From NCBI GenBank assembly GCA_947471745.1, contig CANJKZ010000078.1, positions 5,460,501-5,524,500 of the forward strand: 64,000 nt of DNA, written 5' to 3'. Of the stretch, positions 29,004-38,725 are shown piece after piece. Position numbers and translations under genes: made by a program. Position 1 is the stretch's first letter. The number at the start of each line of letters is the position of its first letter. This DNA comes from Closterium sp. Naga37s-1 (taxonomy: Eukaryota; Streptophyta; Zygnematophyceae; Desmidiales; Closteriaceae). A model generated the notes under the pieces. It saw nothing but the letters and a program-made list of their open reading frames with translations, was not told the origin of the DNA and searched no databases.

Positions 29004-29183
29004 TGTCAGAATGTTATTCTCTAGCCTGTAGTGGGGTGCTCTATAGCGAGTACAACCCATCTAGGGTTTGCTATATGTATCCTCATTGCTGCTAGTGAAA
29101 CCCCTCTTCTTTTGCCTAAACTTTCTCTTGCCTAGCTAGGGCTTACCTAGCTATGGCTCCTAACTATGCTTACTCTCTTAACA
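29004..29183 (+). repeat. TRIM-2 5' LTR
   Basis: 180 bp, TG...CA, identical as read to 30507-30686. Confidence 0.94.
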
Positions 29184-29279
29184 TGCTATCAGAGCGGGTA
29201 CGCTCCTGGCCTGTGGGCCCACCTGCTTCCGCTGCTACTCGATCTGTCGCACGCCCCGTGGCGTGCGACGCAGCGCGCG

Positions 29280-29830
29280 GCGATTTCCCCTTCGCGGCCC
29301 TGTCGCCGCCCTTAGCGGCCCCGTCGCCGCCCGCAGCGGCCCCGTCGCCGCCCGCAGCGGCCCCGTCGCCGCCCGCAGCGGCCCCGTCGCCGTCCGCAGC
29401 GGCCCCGTCGCCGCCCGCGGCGGCCCCGTCGCCGCCCTCCACGGCCCCGTCGCCGCCCGCAGCGGCCCCGTCGCCACCGCAGCGACCCCGTCGCCGCCCG
29501 CAGCGGCCCCGTCGCAGCCCGCAGCGGCCCCGTCGCCGCCCGCAGCGGCCCCGTCGCCGTCCGCAGCGGCCCCGTCCCCGCCCGCGGCGGCCCCGTCGCC
29601 GCCCTCCACGGCCCCGTCGCCGCCCGCAGCGGCCCCGTCGCCGCCGCAGCGGCCCCGTCGCCGCCCGCAGCGGCCCAGTCGCCGCCCGCTGCGACCCCTT
29701 CGCCGCCCACAGCGGCCCCGTCGCCGCCCTCCGCGGCCCCGTCGCCGCCCGCAGCGGCCCCGTCGCCGCTCTCTGCGGTCCCGTCGCCGCCCTCCCGCTG
29801 CCCCTTCGCGGCGCCCTGGGGAGCCGCGCG
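29280..29830 (+). repeat. 21-bp GC-rich tandem array inside TRIM-2
   Basis: Unit GCCGCCCGCAGCGGCCCCGT plus C, about 25 copies with small variants (GTCCGC, GCCCTCC). A higher-order repeat is visible: the block 29400-29490 recurs near 29560-29650. Confidence 0.9.
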
Positions 29831-30506
29831 CGGCCCCTCGCTGCCCTGTGGTGGCGCCCTGGGGGCCACGCGCCGTTCCCCTCGCCGTCCCCCGCGCTCC
29901 TTCCCCGTCCCACCCGTTTTAGGGTTTGGGGGTGCGGGGTGTGGGGGTGGCGGTTGTGGGGGTGTCGGTTGTGTGCGCCGTCCCCTACTCATCCTCCTCC
30001 TTCGTCTCCCACTGCTGCAGCTGTTGCTGAGGGGGGTGGATGTGTGGGAGCCTTGGGTTTAGGGTTTAAGGGGGGTGCTGTGGGAGTGGAGCTAGGGTTT
30101 GAACAGGGGGTGTGTGAGAGGGGAGTGGGGCAGTTGGAGGAGGTTGTGTGAAGGTAGCTGTCGTGTCGCCTGCAGCGCCTGTAGTCCGTCGCCCTTGCTT
30201 CGGTAGCCAGTGAGCCTGTTGCACCAGTCGCCAGTGGGTCCGTTGCTACTGCCGCTCGTCTATAGCCGCGGAGCCAGTCACTCCAGTAGTCCGTCGCCCT
30301 TGCTTCGGTAGCCTCTGAGTCAGCCGCTCCTGTGCCCGTGCCTCTGCAGCTTCAGTCGTTGCCTCCCATCTTCTCTCCCTCCACAGTCTCTCCTCCTCCT
30401 CACTTGCCCTCTGTGATTAGCTCTAGCTTTGCTTACCTTTGTGAACTCCTGCTCTATACCTGCTTGCTCATTGTGCTGATTACACCCCACTTTGGCTATG
30501 GGGGTG

Positions 30507-30686
30507 TGTCAGAATGTTATTCTCTAGCCTGTAGTGGGGTGCTCTATAGCGAGTACAACCCATCTAGGGTTTGCTATATGTATCCTCATTGCTGCTAGTG
30601 AAACCCCTCTTCTTTTGCCTAAACTTTCTCTTGCCTAGCTAGGGCTTACCTAGCTATGGCTCCTAACTATGCTTACTCTCTTAACA
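30507..30686 (+). repeat. TRIM-2 3' LTR
   Basis: 180 bp, followed by the second AACTC. Confidence 0.94.
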
Positions 30687-30691
30687 AACTC

Positions 30692-31060
30692 TTTCGTCGA
30701 TCACTTCAGTCGAAGTCGGCCGCCGACCTCTCTCGTGGTCCCCACAGGTCGACCAACTTCGTCGACCTGCTCGCCCAAGTCGACGCCGCCCATAGCTCAT
30801 GGTCGGCTACACCTCCCGCACACCCGACCATGAAGTCGGTTTCGCCCAAGTTAGGGCGGGGCCAACTGTCGTCAACAATGGTCAGCGAACAAACTTTTCG
30901 AGAGGCATACTAGGATATCTTGGGCGATAGCTTCCTGGCCATGGTGAAGGACTTTGCCACATTGGCTTCGCTACATGTGGAGACAAAAGAAGGTATCATC
31001 GCCACATCGGCTTCGCTACCTGTGGAGACAAAATAAAGTATCACGATTCTGCTTCACAAG
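30692..31060. other. Intergenic region with a 60-bp direct repeat
   Basis: Continues the GTCGAC-rich sequence that TRIM-2 split. GCCACATTGGCTTCGCTACA plus TGTGGAGACAAAA (30956) is repeated as GCCACATCGGCTTCGCTACC (30999). Confidence 0.5.
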
Positions 31061-33400
31061 AGGGATGACTGTGACATGCTTAACAACTACGGACCGATCA
31101 TGCTTCTAAAATCCACTTACAAGGTCCTGGTGCGGGTGGTGGCTGGCAGGATGAAGCGTATGCTGTACCATGTCATCTCCCCGGAGCTGTACAGTTTCAT
31201 CTTGGGTCGGCGCTTATCGAATGCAGTTGCCCTGGTTGCTGGCATCATTGATGCGGCAAATAATGGGAGTGAAGATTGGATTCTGATCTTGGTGGGTTTC
31301 CAAAAAGCTTTTGTCTCTGACTCAAGGAACTTCATCTTCAAGGTGCTACGGGGCATGGGCTTTCGGAGCAGTTTATGGCTTGGGTGGAAGGCCTGCACAT
31401 GAGGACCACCACAAAATTGTTAATTAATGGCTGGTTAAGTAATGGGCTAGACGTGGTATCAGGGGTTCGACAAAGTTGCCCTCTCGCTCCGCACCTGTTC
31501 CTCTGCGACAGTGGTTGGAGAGAAGGAAGCTGGGTCTTGACAAGCCGGGGCAGAGGCTTGCGTACATGGGATACGCCAACGACACCATCTTGGTTCTGCA
31601 GGGGGGGCAATAGATCAAGAAAGCGGTCAAAATATTGGAAAAATTCGACAAGGACTCGGGGCTAGCGACAAACAACGAGAGGTTGTAAATACTCCCCGAC
31701 GTTAACATCACTAGGACTCCGAAGCGGAGGAACGGCTTCAAGTGAGCCAGCGCAGGCGATGCATAGAGGTTACTTGGCGTCTAGTTCACATCGGTAGGCA
31801 TTTGCTTATAGACGTGGGAAAAAGCCCTGGAGGCCATAACTAAAGAATTGGAGCAGTGGGATCAAATGTTCCTCACCGTAACGGCACGGATTGTGGTCGT
31901 CAACTGCTACATCTCATCGATCATTGCCTTCCAGGCTCAAGTCCACTCTCCGCTAGCGGAAATCTGGCTGGAGGTCACCAGACTTCGTCAACTGCTACAT
32001 CTCATCGATCATTGCCTTCCAGGCTCAAGTCTACTCTCCTCTAACTTTTTTCTCGGAAGAAACCGTCATCGGCAAACTTATGTACCTGCATCGGGAGGAT
32101 GGTGGGCTCGGTGTCTGGGACCCGAGCATCTTGCTTTCTTGATTATCTGCAAGAAGGGTGGGTGTTCTAGTGACGGAGGCAAACATTTTGAAGTGGGACA
32201 TCATGCTCAAGGAAGCTGATCTTCCCCTGGAATTGAAGTCATTCGTCGCTCATGTGAAGTTGTTAAATCACTGGAAAGGGAGGAGTGTTCGATGGAAGCA
32301 GACATGTGAAAGTATCATAAAATCGCCTTTCGTTACAGAGTCGGATCAAAGAGAAGCCGCGGAGGTCGAAAAGGAACTGGCGGTTGTGAACAAGCACATC
32401 CTGTTTAAAGGCACTACGCCGATCGGGGGCCAAAAAGCAGCGGCAAAATCTAAAACCCTGCGCCTAGTAGATCTGTTGAGAAGCGACGAGGACGCGCCAG
32501 ATCCTTCAAAACTATGGAGGTACTGGAACTGGAACTCGGAGATCACTGACTTTTGAAGTTGACGCTCAATGCTTTCGCAGAAGCCCTCGAACTCTGGAGA
32601 CAAGCTCTGCTTAGCTCACCTACGGACGTTGGCTCAACTAGCTCGGGAGCTGTTCGACTACCTTACGTAACATTCTGATGAAGGATATGAAAACTTTATG
32701 GGAGGGGAAACGGCTCACCTCGTCCAAGCGGTTGAAGTGGGCGGGCAGGTGGGGCGAAAAGATTGACTGGAAACGTGTCAAAGAAGTTCGGGACTCGCTA
32801 GCGATCCCCAGCCGTCTAAAGGACGTGGTGCTCAAGATCTATGGCTTGAATCTCCAAGTAGGGGAGAGGATACACTTCCTCGGCAGCAAACCCACCCGCC
32901 CTAATTACGAGGAAGATGAAACCTTAGAGCACGGCCTCTTCACCTGCCCGCGCATCCAGGTGGTTACCTCGGCCATCAAGTGAACTTTGCGCATGATGAA
33001 CCCCTTGCGCCACATTTCAACGCTGGGGGATCTACTCTTCAGGTGCGCGAGGACCAGATCCTCGTTTCCCGAAGCCACACTCTCTGCGATTGGTCTCCAC
33101 GGACTGTTGTTCGAACGATGCAAAGCGTTTTTTCGGGGCAAAAAGTTCAGGGCGCGTCGAGTTCTTAGGAAAATTGGTGCAGCCTTATATTTACATGAAA
33201 GGATATGCACGCGAGCATCTGGCGCGAAAGGTCGAAAGTTACTGAATTCGGGGAATGGCATAAAGAATCTTGAGGAAGAACAGCAGCTACTCAAAAGGAT
33301 AACAATGACATGTGATAGTAAGTGGAAGTGGTCCAAAGAATTTGCATCGCTTTGGTCCAATCCAAAAAGGGCACGATGCCTCGTTTAAAATATATAGTTT
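31061..33400 (+). pseudogene. Decayed LINE (non-LTR retrotransposon), reverse transcriptase and zinc-binding region
   Basis: The reverse transcriptase core reads NYGPIMLLKSTYKVL, FILGRRLSNAV, then DW...ILVGFQKAF (the catalytic Asp of the usual DFQKAF is Gly). Next come SGVRQSCPLAPHLF and YMGYANDTILVL (the YADD box is YAND). Several frameshifts follow. The zf-RVT end is visible at about 32810-32980 (IYGLNLQVGERIHFLGSKP, ETLEHGLFTCPRI). An endonuclease domain was not found upstream, so the copy is 5'-truncated, which is usual for LINEs. A short internal duplication covers 31908-31960 and 31992-32040. The 3' end is not marked by a poly(A). Confidence 0.75.
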
Positions 33401-33412
33401 GGGTTGTCCCAG

Positions 33413-33548
33413 TGTTATGAGTGCAATTGAGTGAGTGAGCGAGAATTGCACTATCAAAGCAAAACAACACAATGAGCGAAGGCATGCGCGAAGAATATCT
33501 AGCGAACTAGAGTGGTAACGGTAACGCGAGAAATTGGGGTGCGCTACG
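33413..33548 (-). repeat. Gypsy 3' LTR, distal piece
   Basis: 136 bp; the remaining 218 bp are at 49159-49376. The two pieces were separated by copia-1 inserting at CTACG. Confidence 0.92.
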
Positions 33549-33708
33549 TGTTAGAATAAGTGACGAGGATGATTGACTGAGAAAAGGGAAGGGGTACAAG
33601 TAGGATGTCGAGAGAAATCTGTACCCCCTAAGGCTAAACCCACTATAGCCTAGACAACTATAAACACATCAACTAAGCCTAGATATAACTAAGCATATAT
33701 GTTTGACA
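33549..33708 (-). repeat. Copia-1 3' LTR
   Basis: 160 bp; preceded (minus) by the polypurine tract CCTATGGGGGTG. Confidence 0.93.
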
Positions 33709-33981
33709 CACCCCCATAGGCGAAGTGGGGGATAGCCAGAACAAGCAATGGTCACAAGACCAGTCAAGAGAAGAAGCAAAGCAAAGCAAGCTCAGGGTGG
33801 ATCACAAAGTCACCACACAGTCTGAGCACAAGCAAAGGGCCACAAGGCCAGTTCACATGCAGAGTTATATAAAGAGAACAAACAATACAGTGATCATACC
33901 CTAACAAGTGCAAGCATGCAGGTATATAGATAGATCACAGTACAGGCAGAGTCAGGCAGTAAGTAAGTGAGGCAAAGTAGG

Positions 33982-34110
33982 TGTGAAAATGAAACGAGGA
34001 ATGATTGAACCGAGCAGCATGAGAAGTACAAGTACCAAACCCTAAAGTGTTGTACCCCATATGAGCTACCCCACTACAGCCTACACAGACTATAGTGTAT
34101 GAGTTTGACA
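33982..34110 (-). repeat. Copia-2 3' LTR
   Basis: 129 bp, TGTCAAACTC...TTTTCACA on the minus strand. Confidence 0.94.
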
Positions 34111-34318
34111 CACCCCCATAGGCAAAGTGGGGGAGAGCAAGGGGTCACAAGACCAGTCAAGCAAAGCAAGGCAAAGCAAGCTCAGGGTGGATCACAACGT
34201 CACCACACATTCTGAGCACAAGTTCAAGGCCACAAGGCCAATTCACATGCAAGATTACATATATATAAGGCTAAACAAGCAAGAGCAGGTATATATATAT
34301 GTAACAGTACAAACAAGG

Positions 34319-36480
34319 TCAAGAAGTGAGCAAGTGAGGCAAGGTAGGCACAAGGCCCAGCTGAGTACAGAAGCGCTGATGATCACAAGGCGCGAGTGCC
34401 TTGGTGAAGATATCAGCAGTGTTGGCCTGAGAGGCCACGTACGCAAGTCGCAGCTGACCACGCTGCTGTAGCTCACGAGCTAAGAAGTAGCGAAGAGCAA
34501 TGTGCTTCGTTCTGTGCTCCAGTCTCTGCTCCCGACACAAGGCCAGCATGGCCTTGTTGTCTACGTACAGCACTGGAGGAGAACGAGGCGGCTCTCCGAG
34601 GTCAGTCAGCAGGTAGGTGAGCCAGCGAAGCTCCTGTACAGCCATGGCCCCTGCGTAGATCTCAGCCTCACAACTGGAGCCGAGAACAGAAGACGAGCGG
34701 GTAGCCTGCCACGAAACAGAGCCGGAACCAAGGCTGAAGGTGTAACCCTGTGACGACCGCTGCGTAGCCTGGTCGTCAGCCCAAGAAGCGTCTGCGTGCC
34801 CAGTGAGGACCACTGGACTCTGCCCTCCAAGCACAAGACCCATGCCCGACGTACTGCACAAGTAGCGCAACACCCTCTTCGCTGCAGCCATGTGCTCCGG
34901 TCTGTGTCTCCCAGGAGCAACATAGCGTGCGAGAATGCTAAGAGGGTATGCAAGGTCAGGTCGTGTGCAGGTCATCAGGTACATGAGGCAGCCAACAAGC
35001 TCTGGGTACGGGCCACTCGACTCTACGGACTCATCCGAAGGCAGAGCTGAGAGCGAGTGGCGAGTAGGCAGAGGAGTGGCCTGAGGCGAGGAGTACGTGA
35101 AGCCGAAGCGCTGAAGGACCTGCTGCACCATGTGTGACTGAGTCAGGGTAATGGTGCGCTGTGCTCTGTCTCGGGTGATCTGCAAGCCAAGGTAGCTGCG
35201 CAGTTCACCCTGGTCTGTGCACGTGTGTCTCTTCTGCAGCTCGGACTTCACGTGGGCGAGTCCAGCAGTGTCAGCTGTGGCAAAGACCAAGTCGTCGACG
35301 TACACGAGGATGTAGAACGGCGGCAAAGAAGTGTCGGTGCGCAGAAACAGCGACGGGTCGGCAGTAGAGGGAGCAAACCCAAGAGCCGCAAGTGTAGTCC
35401 TCAGTGTGTCGTGCCACTCACGCGGTGCCTGGCGGAGACCGTACACTGGCCGCCGGAGGCTCCACTGGGTGCCAGGAGGAAAAGTCCCAGTGAAGCCAAG
35501 TGGGCGGCGCAGCCAGATCTCCTCGTGCAGGCTGCCCTGCAAGAAAGCAGTGCTGAAGTCAAGAGAGTGCAGCTCGTAGTCACGGTGAGCAGCTATGTGC
35601 AGCAGTACCCGAAGAGTGGTCATCTTCGGGGTGGGAGAGAAGGTCTGAAAGTAGTCAACTCCCTGCCGCTGACTGAAGCCACGAGCCACGTAACGCGCCT
35701 TGAAGACAGGCGGAGAACCCGGCGGCCGCTTCACCCTGAAAATCCACATGCCACTGACGATGTTCGCCCCAGGCGGGGGAACCTCGTCAACGTAGGTGCC
35801 TGTGGACTTCCAGGAAGCCATCTCTGCGTCCATAGCTGCCTGCCACTGAGAGGAGTAGGGACCCTCTATCGCCTCCGCGTAAGAGCGCGGAGTCGGGATG
35901 TCTGGTGCATCCGGGTCTCCCTCAGGGGTAAGCAGTACGGACACGAGATGAGGTGAAGCAGCAGCCAAACACTGGAACTCCTCTTGCCTGTCCTCAAGGA
36001 CGTCCGTGCCAAGGGCACACTCACCCCCGACGGACGGAGGACAGACCGACTCAGACTCAGCAACAAGACTAGCAGCGTAGTCTAGACGACAGCGAGCAGC
36101 AAAGTCGACGAGCTCAGCAACTAGGGCAGACGCAGCAGTGGACTCAAAGGAAGGGTCAGTGACAACAGTAGCAAGGAGACGCGTGACAGTCGGACTGGCA
36201 GCACGAAGAGAGTCCGACTCCGGGTCGGCAAGAGCAGGAAGAGAGGACTCAGGAGGAGAAGGCAAAGGGGCACGCAGAGGAGCAGTGGACGGACGCAGAG
36301 ACATCCGGTGCATGCCAAGGACAGGAGGAGGACGCTGACGCGAACCGCGACCACTAGCGCGAGCAGCACGGACAGGCGACACAGGGCGAGACGCAGGCGC
36401 ACGACGCTCAGCAAGACCTCCAGTAGGACCAGTGTAGGGAGAAGGAGCAGGCAGTGGGGAGGCCGGCTGTAACTGTAACT
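34319..36480 (-). CDS. Copia-2 reverse transcriptase and RNase H
   Basis: First Met at 36382, but the frame is open from about 36480 and homologous to copia-1 from there. RT boxes: YSSQWQAAMDAEMASWKSTG, FKARYVARGFSQRQGVDYF, LDFSTAFLQGSL, VYGLRQAPREWHDTL, ILVYVDDLVFA. RNase H: LTGHADASWADD, SSCEAEIYAGAMAVQELRW, LYVDNKAMLAL, ANTADIFTKALAP. All catalytic residues are present. Stop at 34319. Confidence 0.92.
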
Positions 36481-36493
36481 GCGACGGGACAGG

Positions 36494-38725
36494 CTATGGA
36501 CACTCTAAGGGAGGAGGAGGACCAGTAGAAGGCGGGAGACCAAGAACCTGCTCAAGGAGCGGAACGAAGTACGGCCGAGGCCGCGCAGCGACTCCAGACA
36601 CAGCAGGGACAGCACCAGTACCCCCAGTGGCAGCACCAGAGCCAACAGCACCGCCAGCTCCAGCACCCCCAGCAGCTCCACTAGCTCCAGGACCTCCAGC
36701 AGCACCAGTAGCACCCCCTGCAGGACCGCCTCCAGTACCGCCAGCAGTACCCTCAGCGCCAACACCCTCAGCAGCTCCAGCTCCAGTCGGACCACGAGAA
36801 GACGCAGTGGCCCCAGCTCCAGTAGTACCCGCAGGCCCAGCAGCTCCAGTACTCCCAGTACGAGCACCTCCGGGACCCGTGGTACCAGCACCCTCAGCAG
36901 CCGAAGATCCTCCAGCTCCAGCAGCACGCCTCCAGCGCCGGGCAAACCACTCACGCACCTCCTGTGGAGAGAGTGGCTCCCGTCGAGACGGAGCACCCGG
37001 AGAACCTCCAGGCCCAGCACCGCCAGACGCCACACGAGTAGGCCCAGCTCCCGCAGGCTCCGCAACTCCAGGCTGAGCACCCCCAGGCTCAGCACCCCCA
37101 GTCGTAGCACCCCCAGGCTCAGCACCCCCAGACTCAGCACCCCTAGGCGCAGCACCCCCAGGCGTAGTACCCCCAGGAACAGCACCCCCAGGCTCAGCAC
37201 CCCCAGGCGTAGCACCCACACGCTCAGCACCCCCAGAGTCAGCACCCCCAGGCTCAGCACCCCCAGCAGCACCAGAGTCACAAGCTACCTCAGCAGGCTC
37301 GACTGCGTCTACCTGGGACACACCTGAAGGGGCAGGACCCTGAGGGGGAAGGGGGTCTACCGGGGGGGGAACTGGCACGAGGAAGAGCGGTGGCGGGGGG
37401 AGGGACGGAGTGCGGTAGGGGAAGAGGCGGTAGTAGGGCACCGACTCGTCAAACGTGACGTCCTGGGAGGACAGAACACGGCGAGAGGTGGGGTGGTAGA
37501 ACTGCCACCCTGGCGCGTCAGGGGGGAAGCCAAGGAAGACGCAGGGAGCAGCACGAGGGGACAGCTTGTCCGCAGACAAGTCGCGGACAAACGCCCGAGA
37601 TCCCCAGACACGGAACGCAGACGCATCGCCAACCTTCCCCGTCCACAGCAAAGCTGGGGAGGTCTCCGGCATGGAGACCCTGGGGTGAAGGTTGATCTGA
37701 TGCGCCGCGTACCGAACCGCAAACGGCCACAGAAAATGGGGGGCAGCCGCATGCATCATGGACGTACGGGCGACGTCCATGACCATGCCAATGCGGCGCT
37801 CAGCAATCCCATTTTGCTGTGGAGAGTCCGGAAGCGTGAAGGTCTGGCGGATGCCTCGTGCACGACAGTAGGCTCGCAGAAGGCCAGAGGAGAACTCCCC
37901 GCCTCTGTCAGAGTGCAGACGCAGAACAGGAAAGTCCGAGCTGAAACTCTTCCTGAGCTGGAGACGAGCTGCGCGGATCCAGTCGATCAACACCTCAGTG
38001 ACATCACCCTTGCTGCGCAAGGGGAAGACTGTGGTGTAACGCGAGTAGTCGTCAACTACCAGCAGGAAGTAGCGCTCGTGACCCTGTCCACGGACGCGGG
38101 CTGGGCCCCACACGTCCATGTGAAGCGTCTGCAGCGGGGCCTCTGTCGGAGGAAACTGGGAGGAGTGAGGGGCAGCACGCTGCCGCCCCTCGTCACGGGG
38201 GCCGCAGGTAGGGGCAGGCCCCGGAGGAAGGGGAGGGAGGGACCGGGGAAGACCAGAGACAAGGACACGAGAGGCCATGCCTCGGAGACGAGGCAGGGAG
38301 GGGTGACCAAGGCGGTGGTGCCAGAGGAGAGTCTCGTGAGACAGGAGGCGACACGAGCAGGGGGCAGACTCAGGACCAGACCTGGACGCTGCAGCAAACA
38401 CCTGACCCGACGCAGCTGCCTGACCAGACGCAGTGACTGGAGGAGACTCAGTGGTCAGTGTGTACAGGCTCGACCCCGGCTGACGTGTAAACGTGGCCAA
38501 GTGTCGGCCCGTCCGAGCGTCCGTGCAGTGGGTCACTCGCTGGCTCGCAGGAGTGAACTGGTGAACCCCCGCATCCTGTAGGTCAGCACCACTCACCAAG
38601 TTCGTAGAGAACGAGGGGAGGTAAAGACCAGACAGGGTGCCAGAGGGGGCCGCCGGACACGGGAGGGCAGTGGAGAAGTGTGCAAGGACAGGACCCCCCA
38701 GAGGGGTCTGCCAGAGAGACTGCAA
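36494..38725 (-). CDS. Copia-2 protease end and integrase with pentapeptide-repeat linker
   Basis: The open frame entered at the frame break (about 38700-38725) reads LSGLYLPSFSTNLVSGADL and then the GAG-pre-integrase H-H-C-C box (LLWHHRLGHPSLPRLRGM). The integrase core has DDE residues in LHMDVWGPARV, LHSDRGGEFSS and NGIAERRIGM. After the integrase end (FLGFPPDAPGWQFYHPTSRR) is a linker of about 30 GGAEP/GGAES/GGATP pentapeptides (37260-37060) and a Gly/Ala/Thr-rich region. Stop at 36494 after PPLECP; the frame shift here separates it from RT. Confidence 0.88.
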   Translation of the reverse strand: MQSLWQTPLGGPVLAHFSTALPCPAAPSGTLSGLYLPSFSTNLVSGADLQDAGVHQFTPASQRVTHCTDARTGRHLATFTRQPGSSLYTLTTESPPVTASGQAAASGQVFAAASRSGPESAPCSCRLLSHETLLWHHRLGHPSLPRLRGMASRVLVSGLPRSLPPLPPGPAPTCGPRDEGRQRAAPHSSQFPPTEAPLQTLHMDVWGPARVRGQGHERYFLLVVDDYSRYTTVFPLRSKGDVTEVLIDWIRAARLQLRKSFSSDFPVLRLHSDRGGEFSSGLLRAYCRARGIRQTFTLPDSPQQNGIAERRIGMVMDVARTSMMHAAAPHFLWPFAVRYAAHQINLHPRVSMPETSPALLWTGKVGDASAFRVWGSRAFVRDLSADKLSPRAAPCVFLGFPPDAPGWQFYHPTSRRVLSSQDVTFDESVPYYRLFPYRTPSLPPPPLFLVPVPPPVDPLPPQGPAPSGVSQVDAVEPAEVACDSGAAGGAEPGGADSGGAERVGATPGGAEPGGAVPGGTTPGGAAPRGAESGGAEPGGATTGGAEPGGAQPGVAEPAGAGPTRVASGGAGPGGSPGAPSRREPLSPQEVREWFARRWRRAAGAGGSSAAEGAGTTGPGGARTGSTGAAGPAGTTGAGATASSRGPTGAGAAEGVGAEGTAGGTGGGPAGGATGAAGGPGASGAAGGAGAGGAVGSGAATGGTGAVPAVSGVAARPRPYFVPLLEQVLGLPPSTGPPPPLECP

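Larger units (their letters stand above)
29004..30686 (+). mobile_element. TRIM-2: complete non-autonomous LTR retroelement, very recent
   Basis: 1,683 bp with a perfect 5-bp target duplication AACTC (28999-29003 and 30687-30691). The 180-bp LTRs (29004-29183, 30507-30686) look identical. A primer site TGCTATCAGAGC (29184-29195) follows the 5' LTR, one base from the iMet complement. A polypurine tract TATGGGGGTG precedes the 3' LTR. The interior has no gag or pol. Its first 550 bp are about 25 copies of a 21-bp unit GCCGCCCGCAGCGGCCCCGT plus C. Its LTR and 3' interior resemble TRIM-1, on the opposite strand, so both belong to one superfamily. The long Pro/Ala open frame is a product of the 21-bp repeat. 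Confidence 0.94.

Noticed and set aside
29153-30151. 332-codon Pro/Ala-rich plus-strand open frame, and antisense Gly/Arg/Ala-rich frames
   Set aside because: Generated by the 21-bp array inside TRIM-2; the frame starts in the LTR and has no non-repeat domain.
37493-38581. 362-codon plus-strand open frame
   Set aside because: Antisense of the copia-2 integrase, whose minus-strand frame has all the expected motifs.
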